Assembly (NCBI RefSeq): GCF_036379515.1
Contig: NZ_DASVGN010000011.1
Location: forward strand, 62,001-126,000
DNA from: Castellaniella sp036379515
GTDB lineage: Bacteria; Pseudomonadota; Gammaproteobacteria; Burkholderiales; Burkholderiaceae_B
Direction of reading: 5' to 3'
DNA: 64,000 nucleotides
Notes under the pieces: model-generated
Database searches by the model: none
Told to the model about the DNA's origin: nothing
Seen by the model: only the letters and a program-made list of their open reading frames with translations
Made by a program: the position numbers and the translations under genes
Shown here: piece after piece, positions 40,959-50,013 of the stretch
Layout of the letters: each line of letters starts with the position of its first letter
Numbering within the stretch: the first letter of the stretch is position 1

Positions 40959-41881
40959 CAAGCGCCACTGCCACGCGTCACCATTCTCTGCTGCATCAGT
41001 ATCTGGTGCTGACCAAACCCCGTGTCACCCAGCTGGCCGTGTTCTGTGCTGTCATCGGCATGTTTCTTGCAGCTCCCGGGGTTCCTGACCTCTGGCGGGT
41101 AGCGACCGCCACCATCGGCATCTGGTTGCTGGCCGCGGCAGCCTTCTCGATCAACTGCCTGATCGAACGCGAGTCCGACGCGCTCATGGCGCGCACCGCG
41201 CGCCGTGCCACGGCATCAGGCGAGATCACGCCTCCCCAGGTGCTGCTCATGGCCGGCGTGCTCGGCGGCGTCGGCATGTGGGTGCTGTATCTCTGGGTGA
41301 ACCCACTCACCATGTGGTTGACCTTCGCCACTTTTGTCGGATACGCCCTGATCTACACGGCTATTCTCAAGCCCCTCACGCCCCAGAACATCGTGATCGG
41401 CGGGCTGTCGGGCGCCATGCCGCCCGCCTTGGGATGGGCGGCCATCGCCAATGCGGTCCCTGCCGAAGCCTGGGTGCTGGTGCTCATCATTTTCATCTGG
41501 ACCCCGCCCCACTTCTGGGCGTTGGCGCTCTACAAGCACCGTGAATACGAAAAGTCGGGACTGCCCATGCTGCCCGTGACGCACGGCATGCAATTCACAC
41601 AACTGCACGTGCTGCTCTACACCGTGCTGCTCTTCGTAGCCTCGATCCTGCCTTATATAGTGCGCATGAGTGGCCCGCTGTATCTGGTGGCAGCCTGTGC
41701 GCTGAGCGGGCGTTTTGTCTGGCAGGCCTGGGTGCTGTATCGTAATTACAGCGATGCGCGGGCGCGCAAGCTGTTCTTTTACTCGATCCTCTATCTCGCG
41801 CTGCTGTTCGCGGCGTTGTTGGTGGACCACTGGGTTAGTCTCATCCTGAGCAATCTGGTGTTCTCCGCAGGACCTGCATGA
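40955..41881 (+). CDS. ctaB: Protohaem IX farnesyltransferase (haem O synthase)
   Basis: UbiA-superfamily membrane enzyme of 308 residues making haem O. The first Asp-rich motif is NCLIERESDALMARTARR. KPLTPQNIVIGGLSGAMPPALGWAA and IFIWTPPHFWALALYKHREYEKSGLPMLPV (with the second motif region) are clear family signatures. The ATG overlaps the ctaA stop (ATGA), and its own stop overlaps the Sco gene. Confidence 0.96.
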   Translation: MTSATATRHHSLLHQYLVLTKPRVTQLAVFCAVIGMFLAAPGVPDLWRVATATIGIWLLAAAAFSINCLIERESDALMARTARRATASGEITPPQVLLMAGVLGGVGMWVLYLWVNPLTMWLTFATFVGYALIYTAILKPLTPQNIVIGGLSGAMPPALGWAAIANAVPAEAWVLVLIIFIWTPPHFWALALYKHREYEKSGLPMLPVTHGMQFTQLHVLLYTVLLFVASILPYIVRMSGPLYLVAACALSGRFVWQAWVLYRNYSDARARKLFFYSILYLALLFAALLVDHWVSLILSNLVFSAGPA

Positions 41882-42495
41882 TGGCTGTATATTCTTCAAC
41901 CCGCCGCTCTCTGCTGGTCGCGGCGATAGCTTCCTTGCCACTGGCGCTCGCCGGGTGCGGCGACAAGGCTGACAGCAAGCCCCTGGCCTTCGAGGGCGGA
42001 AACGACATCACTGGTACCCATCTGGGCAGTGACCTCGACATGGTGAGCACCGACGGCCAGGCACGCACGCTCGCAAGCTTCCGGGGCAAAGTCCTGCTGG
42101 TGTACTTTGGCTATACCCATTGCCCCGATGTCTGTCCTACGTCCATGGCCATGGCAGCCCAGGCGCTGGCGCTGCTGGGGCCCAAAGCCAAGGACGTGCA
42201 GGTTGCCATGGTTACCGTCGACCCGCAGCGCGACACACCCAAAGTGCTGGCCGCCTACGTTCAGGCCTTCAACCCCACCTTCGTGGGGCTCACCGGCACG
42301 GCGGACCAGCTGGCACGCACGGCACGCTCATTCAAGGTGTCTTATGCCAAAGAGGCCGGTCCCACCCCGCAGCAGTACGCCATGAGCCACTCCTCGGCGT
42401 TCTACCTGATCGACCGCAAGGGCGAAACCCGGGCGCTCATCAGCGCCAATACCACGCCACAAGACATGGCGCACGACATTCAGCTGCTGCTCTGA
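41878..42495 (+). CDS. Sco/SenC copper chaperone lipoprotein
   Basis: Protein of 205 residues with a lipoprotein signal (lipobox ending LALAGC, C27), so it is membrane-tethered in the periplasm. Copper ligands of the SCO1/SenC family are C82 and C86 (THCPDVCPTS) and H170 (YAMSHSSAFYL). It would metallate or reduce the CuA site of subunit II. It is the last gene of the oxidase cluster, overlaps ctaB by 4 bases, and its 3' end overlaps the convergent antiporter gene by 16 bases. Confidence 0.92.
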   Translation: MMAVYSSTRRSLLVAAIASLPLALAGCGDKADSKPLAFEGGNDITGTHLGSDLDMVSTDGQARTLASFRGKVLLVYFGYTHCPDVCPTSMAMAAQALALLGPKAKDVQVAMVTVDPQRDTPKVLAAYVQAFNPTFVGLTGTADQLARTARSFKVSYAKEAGPTPQQYAMSHSSAFYLIDRKGETRALISANTTPQDMAHDIQLLL

Positions 42496-45038
42496 GGCGC
42501 AGGCCCTTCGGGCTCCAGCGGCGGCAGAGGCTCGTGCTGGCGCTCGCCTGATTGAAACTGCTGCCAGACTTCCACCGCCCGCAGCCGCTGCGCGGCAATG
42601 GTATCAATCTTCTCGCGAAGATCAGGCAAATTCTGCAAGAGGCGCTTGAAGTCGCGCTCGTGCAGCATGAGCAGGCGGCTGTATCCCAGCGAATGCACCT
42701 TGGGCTGAAAGTCATGCCCCAGCACCAGGGCCATCTCGCCAAAGATCTGGCCACTGCCCAGCTCGGCCGTCGTGCCGTCATCCAGATCCAGAACCACGGC
42801 CCCGGACGCCACGAAATACATGGCGTGGCTGCGTCCCAGCCGGGTGTGGATCTCTTGACCCGGCACGGCCAACCTGGGCTTGAGCACACGCTGGACGGCC
42901 TTGAGCGTCGCCGCATCGGCGCCCTCGAACCACGGCACGCGTCGGATCAGCGCCTCGGCACTCAGCGTGATGTCCAGTTCACCCGTTTTCTCAAGGTACT
43001 GCCAGCGCATGTCGACCTGGTGAATCAAGTCGGCGTAGGTTTCACCGCTGATCAGATTCTGCTTGAGCATGTCGCGGTAGCGCATGCGTTCCATGGCCCG
43101 TGCCATCCGCGCGAGATACTCCTCTTGCAAATACTGGGCGTAACTGGGGTATTGCAGGGCCAGCGCCTGGAGCGCACCCTCCAGCAAGGTCAGACGGCGT
43201 TCATGCGCAGCGATGATGATGTCGGTCACTTCAGGCCCCAGCAAGGGCTGCACATCGGCCCGCGCAAAGCGGATCAGTCGCCCGGCCACGGCCCACTTGC
43301 ACATCAGGTTCGTGAAGCGTTGGGTCAGTTCGCGCCCCAGCCAGAACTGCCATCCCGTCACGAAGTGCAGCCACAGCGCCGCCCGCAGGCCCAGCGAATA
43401 GCGCATGTCTCGTTCTATTGCGGCCTCAAAACCCGCCAAGCCCCCGGTACGCACGGCATCACCCAGCCGCTCGGCACGCGCCAGCAGAGATTCTGCCGTA
43501 CGCCAGTCCACCACCTGCGCCTTGAGTGTCTCGAAGAACATTTCTTCTTCACGTCCGGCCAGAATGCTCATGCCGACCGCCACCTTCTGTTCCTCGGCCA
43601 GCTGTCGCACCTGCCCGGCGCCGACCCCAGCCTGCCCCGCATCAAACACCGCGTGCAGCCGGTCCATGACTTCCTGGCCAATATGCTCATTACGGGCGAT
43701 TTCGTCGATTTTCAGACGCAGCGCGTCGAGCTCGACCACCTGGGCCTGATCCCGCAGCGTACGATCCACAGGCCCGAGCTGATTCAACCCCAGCCGATAA
43801 ATGAGGGGCCGCAAGGTGAGGCCATTGATGAACAGTGTCATCAGCACGAAACCTGTGGTGGCCACGGCAATGAACTGCCGGGCTTCGTGCGGGACCGCAG
43901 GCTGTTCCGTGACGGCCAGCGCCAAAGCCAGCGACACAGCGCCCCGCAGCCCGCCGACCAGCATGACCACCCGATAAGATCGGCTCACCTGGGTGCTCAG
44001 GCGCAAGCGACCCAGCAGCGGCAACAAGCCATAGACGATCACGGCACGCGCGCACAGCGTCACGATGAACACCACAAGGATGAGCAGGACTTCCATCCAG
44101 GTGATTTCGGCCATCATGCGGGGGATGAGCATGGCAGCGAAAATGAAAATCAGCGAATTGGCCCAAAAGCCGAACTGGGACCACGCCCCTTCGAGCTGCT
44201 CGAAGGTGGTGGGCGACATGCGCGTACGCCCGGTTGAGCCCACGACCAACCCCGCCACCACCGTCGCCACTACGCCGGACACTCCCAGATAATGCTCGGC
44301 GACGAAAAATGTCAGGTAGGCAATGGCCACCGTGAGCGTCACTTCGGCGGCCGGCCAGCCCCGCAGCCAGCGAAACAGAAACCCCGTGAGCCGGCCCATG
44401 ACAAAGCCCGCGACCCCGCCGCCCACGAAGCCAAACAGAAAGCTGCGTGCGACCTCGGTCACCGAGAGCGTTCCTCCCGTATACAGCATGCTGAGCAGCA
44501 CCGAGTACAGTGCGATCGATGCGGCATCGTTAAACAGTGACTCGCCTTCGACCAAAGTGGTGAGACGGCGCGGAGCCCCTACTTCGCGAAAGATGCCCAC
44601 TACTGCCACAGGATCGGTCGTGGCGACGATGGCGCCCAGCATCAGGCAGACCACCAGGCCGTAAGGAGAAATCGCCGCCAGCGTGAACCCGACCGCCACC
44701 GTGCAGGCCACCACCGCCACGATCGCCATCACCAGGATGGGGCTGATGTCATCGAGCAAGCGCCGGATGTTCATGGCCAGGGCGGTCTCGAACAAAAGCA
44801 CCGGCAGGAAGACGTACAGGAAGGTCTCGGAAGAAATCTCGAAGTGCTGCAGGGTATCCAGAAAATCAGCCACGACTCCTGGAGCCCAGCCATGAACGTG
44901 GATCACGACGCCCAGCACGAAACCCACGATGGCCAGCAGCACCGAATAGGGCAGCCGCAGACGCCCCGCCAGCGGCGGCATGAAAGAGATCAGCGCGAGA
45001 AGTCCGGCCAGACCAAAAACCAGCAGGCCTATTTTCAT
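42480..45038 (-). CDS. CPA1-family Na+/H+ antiporter with cyclic-nucleotide-binding domain
   Basis: Protein of 852 residues. Residues 1 to about 400 form a twelve-helix NhaP/CPA1 transporter. The ion-binding region reads IVATTDPVAVVGIFREVGAP, followed by LVEGESLFNDAASIALY. A long soluble part follows, ending in a cNMP-binding domain (about 710-815: IHTRLGRSHAMYFVASGAVVLDL...SGQIFGEMALVLGHDF). The cNMP domain lacks the usual R in the phosphate-binding cassette (GEMALVLG), so nucleotide binding is unproven. The 3' end overlaps the convergent Sco gene by 16 bases. Confidence 0.87.
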   Translation of the reverse strand: MKIGLLVFGLAGLLALISFMPPLAGRLRLPYSVLLAIVGFVLGVVIHVHGWAPGVVADFLDTLQHFEISSETFLYVFLPVLLFETALAMNIRRLLDDISPILVMAIVAVVACTVAVGFTLAAISPYGLVVCLMLGAIVATTDPVAVVGIFREVGAPRRLTTLVEGESLFNDAASIALYSVLLSMLYTGGTLSVTEVARSFLFGFVGGGVAGFVMGRLTGFLFRWLRGWPAAEVTLTVAIAYLTFFVAEHYLGVSGVVATVVAGLVVGSTGRTRMSPTTFEQLEGAWSQFGFWANSLIFIFAAMLIPRMMAEITWMEVLLILVVFIVTLCARAVIVYGLLPLLGRLRLSTQVSRSYRVVMLVGGLRGAVSLALALAVTEQPAVPHEARQFIAVATTGFVLMTLFINGLTLRPLIYRLGLNQLGPVDRTLRDQAQVVELDALRLKIDEIARNEHIGQEVMDRLHAVFDAGQAGVGAGQVRQLAEEQKVAVGMSILAGREEEMFFETLKAQVVDWRTAESLLARAERLGDAVRTGGLAGFEAAIERDMRYSLGLRAALWLHFVTGWQFWLGRELTQRFTNLMCKWAVAGRLIRFARADVQPLLGPEVTDIIIAAHERRLTLLEGALQALALQYPSYAQYLQEEYLARMARAMERMRYRDMLKQNLISGETYADLIHQVDMRWQYLEKTGELDITLSAEALIRRVPWFEGADAATLKAVQRVLKPRLAVPGQEIHTRLGRSHAMYFVASGAVVLDLDDGTTAELGSGQIFGEMALVLGHDFQPKVHSLGYSRLLMLHERDFKRLLQNLPDLREKIDTIAAQRLRAVEVWQQFQSGERQHEPLPPLEPEGPAPQSSS

Positions 45039-45295
45039 GTCGAGAGAGTCAGCAAGGAAACCTTTTTAGAATAGCGGTTTTATCCGACGCCATGGCGCGC
45101 AGGCAAAAAAAAGGATGCCTGAGAGGCATCCTGGGAACATCCGCTTCGATAGGGAGGGGAAGAGGAGAAGCTGAAGCGGACGACAGAACAATGCGACCGT
45201 AGGTCAAGCATCAGTTCATAGTGGTTTGTCCTATAGACATCCAAAAAGTTCTGGCGTCGCACCTCAGAAAGATGCAATGATTTGTGTCAGCCTGC
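45039..45295. other. Intergenic region between rpoH and the antiporter
   Basis: About 257 bases. It contains the rpoH terminator (separate entry) and the upstream region of the antiporter gene. I see no further gene. A-T-rich stretches at 45061-45083 may hold the antiporter promoter. Confidence 0.4.
45105..45132 (-). terminator. Intrinsic terminator of the rpoH transcript
   Basis: Read on the minus strand: AGGATGCCT-CTC-AGGCATCCT, a perfect 9-bp stem with 3-base loop, followed by a run of eight T (45105-45112 complement). It lies about 160 bases downstream of the rpoH stop, giving a long 3' untranslated region. Confidence 0.88.
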
Positions 45296-46204
45296 TTAGG
45301 CAGCATCCTGAAGATCGTCGGCAGCTCCCGCCAGCGCCAGGCGTAATTTCTTCAAGGCTGCGGCTTCTACCTGGCGGACCCGTTCGGCTGAAATGCCGTA
45401 TTCGGCTGCCAATTCGTGCAGCGTGGCACCGCCTTCATCGGCCAGCCAGCGTGCCCGCACAATATGCTGCGAGCGGTCGTCCAGCGACTGCAAGGCCGCT
45501 TCGAGCTGCTCTCCTTGCAGGCTGTCCAGCCCACGACGGGCGAGAACCTGCGCAGGCTCCTGAGAGGCATCGGCCAACCAGGACGCCGGGGCAAAGCGGT
45601 CTTCGCTGTCGACTGGCGCCTCGAGCGCACAATCACCGCCGGAAAGGCGGACTTCCATCTCGGCCACTTCCTCGGGTTTGACGTTCAGCGTCTTGGCAAT
45701 GTCGGCCATTTGTGCCGGCGCCAGGCTGGTGCCATCCGGACGCATCCGCCGCAAGTTGAAGAACAGCTTGCGCTGCGCCTTGGTCGTAGCGATTTTGACC
45801 AGGCGCCAGTTGCGGACCACGTATTCATGAATCTCGGCGCGAATCCAGTGCACGGCAAACGACACCAGGCGCACCCCCCGGTCGGGATCAAAGCGGCGCA
45901 CGGCTTTCATCAAGCCAATATTGCCCTCTTGAATCAAGTCAGCGTGAGGCAGGCCATAGCCCAGGTACTGCCGCGCCACTGACACGACCAGCCGCAGATG
46001 AGACAGAATCAGTTCACGGGCGGCATCCAGGTCGTTATGGTCGCGCAGACGGTGACCCAAAGCGACCTCTTGCTCGACCGTGAGCAGGGGCAGGCGGTTC
46101 ACTGCACCCACGTACGCCTCGATCGACCCGAGAGATCCAGGGTTCGAAATCGCCAGCGCAAGCTGCGCAGGTGCCAAGGTGGTAGTGGACGAAGCAGCAG
46201 TCAT
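45296..46204 (-). CDS. rpoH: RNA polymerase sigma-32 factor (heat-shock sigma)
   Basis: Sigma factor of 302 residues. Region 2 contains LILSHLRLVVSVARQYLGYGLPHADLIQEGNIGLMKAVRRFDPDRGVRLVSFAVHWIRAEI. The RpoH box QRKLFFNLR (about 144-152) is diagnostic. Region 4 ends with a helix-turn-helix (LHELAAEYGISAERVRQVEAAALKKLR). The ATG at 46204 is preferred because GAGGAC lies ten bases upstream; an ATG at 46228 lacks a ribosome site. A perfect CIRCE element lies just upstream. Confidence 0.95.
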   Translation of the reverse strand: MTAASSTTTLAPAQLALAISNPGSLGSIEAYVGAVNRLPLLTVEQEVALGHRLRDHNDLDAARELILSHLRLVVSVARQYLGYGLPHADLIQEGNIGLMKAVRRFDPDRGVRLVSFAVHWIRAEIHEYVVRNWRLVKIATTKAQRKLFFNLRRMRPDGTSLAPAQMADIAKTLNVKPEEVAEMEVRLSGGDCALEAPVDSEDRFAPASWLADASQEPAQVLARRGLDSLQGEQLEAALQSLDDRSQHIVRARWLADEGGATLHELAAEYGISAERVRQVEAAALKKLRLALAGAADDLQDAA

Positions 46205-46238
46205 CGTGACAAAGTCCTCGTGAGTCATTGCAGGGATG

Positions 46239-46265
46239 TTAGCACTCTACAGCTTAGAGTGCTAA
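46239..46265. promoter_or_regulatory. CIRCE element (HrcA operator) upstream of rpoH
   Basis: TTAGCACTC-N9-GAGTGCTAA, a perfect match to the CIRCE consensus. It lies about 35 bases upstream of the preferred rpoH start, in the leader or promoter region. It places the heat-shock sigma gene under the repressor HrcA. hrcA itself is not in this window. Confidence 0.93.
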
Positions 46266-46320
46266 CCGCTATTTGACGGGAAAGCACCGTCGAAGTTCCT
46301 GAAAAATCAGGTGGATTTCG

Positions 46321-47172
46321 TCAGGGCAGCTCGAGCTCGGCGACCAGGGGCGCATGATCCGAGAGCCGCTTCCAGGGCGCCCCATGCAGCACTCGCGCAC
46401 GGCGCACGGCAAATCCGCGCTGATAGATGCGATCGAGCCGCAGCCACGGAAAAATGGCCGGGAAGGTGCGCGGGGGAGGTGTCAGACGAGCATGGCCATG
46501 GAACCCCAAGGTTGGCACCAGCGACTGCGACTCGGCCATGTGCCACGGGAGCCGTTCGCGCAGGCGGCTCACGGTGCGCCGCAGGCGATACACCTCGTCC
46601 GCCCCTTGCGGAGCAACGGCAAAGACCTCTGACAAGCCCAGCTGCTCCACGAACAGGGGAGCCAGCTGGTTGGTCCAATCGTTGAAGTCGCCCGCAATGA
46701 GCAAAGGTTCGGTATCGGGCACCAGACGGCGGATGCGATCAGCCAACGCGGCGACCTGACGCACACGCCCACTCGCGAACAGCCCCAGATGGATGACCAT
46801 GCAATGCACAGGGACTTCGCCTACCTCGACTACGCAGTGCAGCAAACCTCTCTGCTCCAGCTTATGGTCGGAGATGTCCTGATTCTCGTGAAACAGGATC
46901 GGGTAGCGCGACAGCAGCGCGTTGCCATGATCAGTCGCCGCCCGCACCGCATTGCGGCCGTACGCCACCTGCAGATGCAGCGCTGCCGCCAAGGACTCGT
47001 GCTGCGCATCGAGGCTGCCGTGAATCTGGTTGCGCCCCTGCACCTCTTGCAAAAACAACAGGTCGGGACGCAGACCATATAAGCCCAGCCGCAGATCAGC
47101 CAGCGACTCGCGTCCACCCGTCGCAGAGCGACCTTTGTGGATGTTGTAGCTGACGACCCGCACGATGGGCAC
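46321..47172 (-). CDS. Endonuclease/exonuclease/phosphatase family protein
   Basis: Metal-dependent hydrolase-fold protein of 283 residues. Motifs are VVSYNIHKGR (Asn), LFLQEV (catalytic Glu), LLIAGDFNDW (Asp/Asn) and the C-terminal LSDHAPLVAEL (Asp-His). No membrane segment or signal is visible. The GTG start is supported by GGAGG seven bases upstream. It follows aspS after 12 bases, in an fmdB-DUF502-aspS-EEP operon common in Burkholderiales. Substrate unknown: DNA, RNA and phospholipid are all possible for the fold. Confidence 0.88.
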   Translation of the reverse strand: MPIVRVVSYNIHKGRSATGGRESLADLRLGLYGLRPDLLFLQEVQGRNQIHGSLDAQHESLAAALHLQVAYGRNAVRAATDHGNALLSRYPILFHENQDISDHKLEQRGLLHCVVEVGEVPVHCMVIHLGLFASGRVRQVAALADRIRRLVPDTEPLLIAGDFNDWTNQLAPLFVEQLGLSEVFAVAPQGADEVYRLRRTVSRLRERLPWHMAESQSLVPTLGFHGHARLTPPPRTFPAIFPWLRLDRIYQRGFAVRRARVLHGAPWKRLSDHAPLVAELELP

Positions 47173-47184
47173 GGTGAGGCCTCC

Positions 47185-48978
47185 TTATTTGGCCTCCGTC
47201 TGGCGCAGGCGGATGTGCAGCTCACGCAGCTGCTTTTCGTCGACGGGCGACGGCGCATGCGTGAGCAGATCCTGTGCACGCTGGGTCTTGGGGAACGCGA
47301 TCACGTCACGGATCGACTCGGCACCGGCCATGAGCGTGACCAGGCGATCCAGCCCAAAGGCCAGCCCGCCATGCGGTGGTGCGCCATACTGCAGGGCATC
47401 GAGCAGGAAGCCGAATTTCAGGCGGGCTTCTTCTTCGTCGATCTTCAGCGCCTTGAACACTTTGGTCTGGACGTCGGCGCGGTGGATACGCTCGGAACCG
47501 CCGCCGACTTCCCAGCCGTTCATGACCATGTCGTAGGCGCGCGCCAGCGCCTGCTCGGGATGCGTCTCGAGCAGATCTTCGTGACCCGGCTTGGGGCAGG
47601 TGAACGGGTGGTGTGCAGCCGTGTAGCGGCCTTCGGCTTCGTCGTATTCGAACATCGGGAAATCGACGACCCACAAGGGCTTCCAACCCGCCTCGAACAG
47701 GCCATGCGTACGGCCGAATTCAGACAAGCCGATCTTCACCCGCAGGGCGCCCATGGCGTCATTCACGACCTTGAGGCGGTCGGCCCCAAAGAAGATCAGG
47801 TCGCCATTCTGCGCGCCCGTGCGCTCGATCAACGCACGCAAGGCGTCGGCGTGGATGTTCTTCACGATGGGCGACTGCAGGCCCTCTGGGATGGCCGTGG
47901 CATCGTTGACCTTGATATAGGCCAGGCCCTTGGCACCGTAGATGCTGACGAACTGCGTGTAGGCATCAATCTCGCTGCGGGCAAGTTCGTTGCCGCCTGG
48001 AACCCGCAAGGCAGCCACACGACAAGCCGGGTCGTTGGCAGGGCCAGAAAAGACCTTGAAGGCGACGTCACGCATCAGGTCGGCAATGTCGGTGAGTTCG
48101 AGCTTGACCCGCAGATCGGGTTTGTCGGACGCGTAGAGCCGCATCGCTTCACCCCAGGTCATGACTGGGAACGGATCGGGCAGCGCCACGTTCAGCACTT
48201 GCTGGTAAATGGACCGCACCATGCCTTCGAAGATCTCACGGATCTGGACCTCGTCGAGGAACGAGGTTTCGCAATCGATCTGGGTGAATTCCGGCTGGCG
48301 ATCGGCCCGCAGGTCTTCGTCGCGGAAGCATTTGGTGATCTGGTAGTAGCGGTCGAACCCCGCCACCATCAACATCTGCTTGAAGAGCTGCGGCGACTGC
48401 GGCAGTGCGAAGAATTCGCCCGGGTTCACGCGGGAAGGCACCAGATAATCGCGCGCCCCTTCCGGGGTGCTGCGGGTGAGCATAGGCGTTTCAATATCGA
48501 TGAAGCCCAGCGCATCCAGGTAATTGCGCGCCACCATCGACACGCGATAGCGCAGCATCAGGTTGCGTTGCATCTGCGGGCGGCGCAGATCGAGCACCCG
48601 GTGCGTCAAACGCGTGGTCTCGGACAGATTATCGTCATCGAGCTGGAATGGGGGCGTGACCGAGGGGTTCAGGATTTCGATCTCGCGGCACAGAATTTCG
48701 ACGTCACCGGATTGCAGTTCAGGATTGCGCGTGCCTTCTGGGCGCATGCGGACCAGGCCCGTGATGCGCAGGCAGAATTCATTGCGGATACGCTCCGCCG
48801 TGGCAAAACCCTGCTGATTATCGGGGTCCACTACCACCTGAGCCAGCCCGGCGCGATCCCGCAGGTCGATGAAAATTACGCCGCCATGGTCGCGGCGGCG
48901 ATGCACCCAGCCGAACAGGGTCACGGTCTGGTCAAGGTGAGCTTTGGACACCTCGCCGGTGTAGCAAGTGCGGTTCAA
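47185..48978 (-). CDS. aspS: Aspartyl-tRNA synthetase
   Basis: Class IIb synthetase of 597 residues, bacterial type. An N-terminal OB-fold anticodon-binding domain (VTLFGWVHRRRDHGGVIFIDLRDR) is followed by motif 2 YYQITKCFRDEDLRADRQPEFTQ, the inserted GAD domain (about 290-420), and motif 3 GGLAFGLDRL. No ATG fits the family N-terminus. A TTG at 48978 giving NRTCYTGEVS, with GGAGCC six bases upstream, is the best start. It is coupled with DUF502 (31-base gap) and the EEP gene. Confidence 0.95.
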   Translation of the reverse strand: MNRTCYTGEVSKAHLDQTVTLFGWVHRRRDHGGVIFIDLRDRAGLAQVVVDPDNQQGFATAERIRNEFCLRITGLVRMRPEGTRNPELQSGDVEILCREIEILNPSVTPPFQLDDDNLSETTRLTHRVLDLRRPQMQRNLMLRYRVSMVARNYLDALGFIDIETPMLTRSTPEGARDYLVPSRVNPGEFFALPQSPQLFKQMLMVAGFDRYYQITKCFRDEDLRADRQPEFTQIDCETSFLDEVQIREIFEGMVRSIYQQVLNVALPDPFPVMTWGEAMRLYASDKPDLRVKLELTDIADLMRDVAFKVFSGPANDPACRVAALRVPGGNELARSEIDAYTQFVSIYGAKGLAYIKVNDATAIPEGLQSPIVKNIHADALRALIERTGAQNGDLIFFGADRLKVVNDAMGALRVKIGLSEFGRTHGLFEAGWKPLWVVDFPMFEYDEAEGRYTAAHHPFTCPKPGHEDLLETHPEQALARAYDMVMNGWEVGGGSERIHRADVQTKVFKALKIDEEEARLKFGFLLDALQYGAPPHGGLAFGLDRLVTLMAGAESIRDVIAFPKTQRAQDLLTHAPSPVDEKQLRELHIRLRQTEAK

Positions 48979-49009
48979 GAATGGCTCCGTCTGTGGAAAG
49001 AGTGGAAGA

Positions 49010-49660
49010 TCAATGAGTGTCGGGAGACACTGGCGCGGCAACAGGCAATGCATGCCGATGCAGCCGGGCTGTACTGGCCGGGGCTGCAACGCCCATGGAA
49101 ACAATGTACTTGAGAGCGGCCTCGACCGACATGTCGAGCATCTGCACGTCGGCGCGTGGCATCATGAGAAAAAACCCGGAAGTCGGATTGGGAGTGGTCG
49201 GGACATAGACGCTGATGAAATCCCCTTGCAGCAGGCCTGCGACTTCGTCGCAAGGAGTGCCGGTCAGGAATGCGATCGTCCAGGAGCCCCGACGAGGATA
49301 CTGAACCAGGACAGCCTCGCGAAAAGCCTGCCCGTTAGGGGCAAACAAGGTGTCGCTGACCTGCTTGACCGAATTATAAATGGAGCGGACCAGGGGGATA
49401 CGCCCCAGCAACGCCTCCCATCGCGACAACAGCGCGCGGCCAATGAAATTGGCGAACAACAGTCCCGTGAGAAGGATGATCAGCAGCACGAGCACGAGCT
49501 CGAAGCCCGGAATCCGGCGTCCGAAGAGCGCCTCGGGCGACAAGAACGACGGGACCAACGCTCCCAGCGTGTTCGCCAAAGTCAGCAACACCCAGACTGT
49601 CGCGATCAGCGGCAGCCAGATGAGCAGGCCGGTAATGAAATAGCGCTTGAAGAATCGCAT
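49010..49660 (-). CDS. DUF502 membrane protein
   Basis: Protein of 216 residues with two N-terminal transmembrane helices (ITGLLIWLPLIATVWVLL and ELVLVLLIILLTGLLFANFIG). The DUF502 signature region is IPLVRSIYNSVKQVSDTLF, followed by VLVQYPRRGSWTIAFLTG. It lies between fmdB and aspS as in many Burkholderiales. Function unknown in bacteria. Confidence 0.9.
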   Translation of the reverse strand: MRFFKRYFITGLLIWLPLIATVWVLLTLANTLGALVPSFLSPEALFGRRIPGFELVLVLLIILLTGLLFANFIGRALLSRWEALLGRIPLVRSIYNSVKQVSDTLFAPNGQAFREAVLVQYPRRGSWTIAFLTGTPCDEVAGLLQGDFISVYVPTTPNPTSGFFLMMPRADVQMLDMSVEAALKYIVSMGVAAPASTARLHRHALPVAAPVSPDTH

Positions 49661-49678
49661 GAATCCGTCGCCGGTGCG

Positions 49679-49969
49679 TCAGCCCGGCGTTGCGGCAGAA
49701 GAAGAACCGCCGGCCGTGCCACTGCTGTGCGTAGACGTGCCAGACGACGAGGGTGAAGCGCCCGAAGCATGGCTGGTATGCGGCCCGCCTCCGCGAAAAT
49801 CGGTTTCGTACCAACCAGAGCCCTTAAGGCGAAACCCCGCCGCAGTCACCTGCTTTTCATAGGTTTCTTGCCCACATACCGGGCAATGGGTCAGCCGTGG
49901 ATCGGACATCTTTTGCAGCACGTCTTGCTGATGCCCGCAGTGGCTGCAACGGTACACATAAATAGGCAC
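49679..49969 (-). CDS. FmdB family zinc-ribbon protein
   Basis: Protein of 96 residues with an N-terminal zinc ribbon: YRCSHCGHQQDVLQKMSDPRLTHCPVCG, i.e. two CxxC pairs. A short basic segment (KGSGWYETDFRGG) follows, then a low-complexity Ser/Gly/Thr tail. FmdB-type putative regulators usually precede DUF502-aspS. No target is known. Confidence 0.9.
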   Translation of the reverse strand: MPIYVYRCSHCGHQQDVLQKMSDPRLTHCPVCGQETYEKQVTAAGFRLKGSGWYETDFRGGGPHTSHASGASPSSSGTSTHSSGTAGGSSSAATPG

Positions 49970-50013
49970 AACTTACGTCCCTTAATACTCAGTCAACTGG
50001 ATTTTAGTCCTTT

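Noticed and set aside
42552..44237. A 561-codon plus-strand open frame opposite the antiporter gene
   Set aside because: His/Gln-rich shadow translation typical of the complement of GC-rich membrane proteins.
47137..49113. A 658-codon plus-strand open frame opposite aspS
   Set aside because: Mirror of the aspS coding frame; aspS has all class II motifs on the minus strand.
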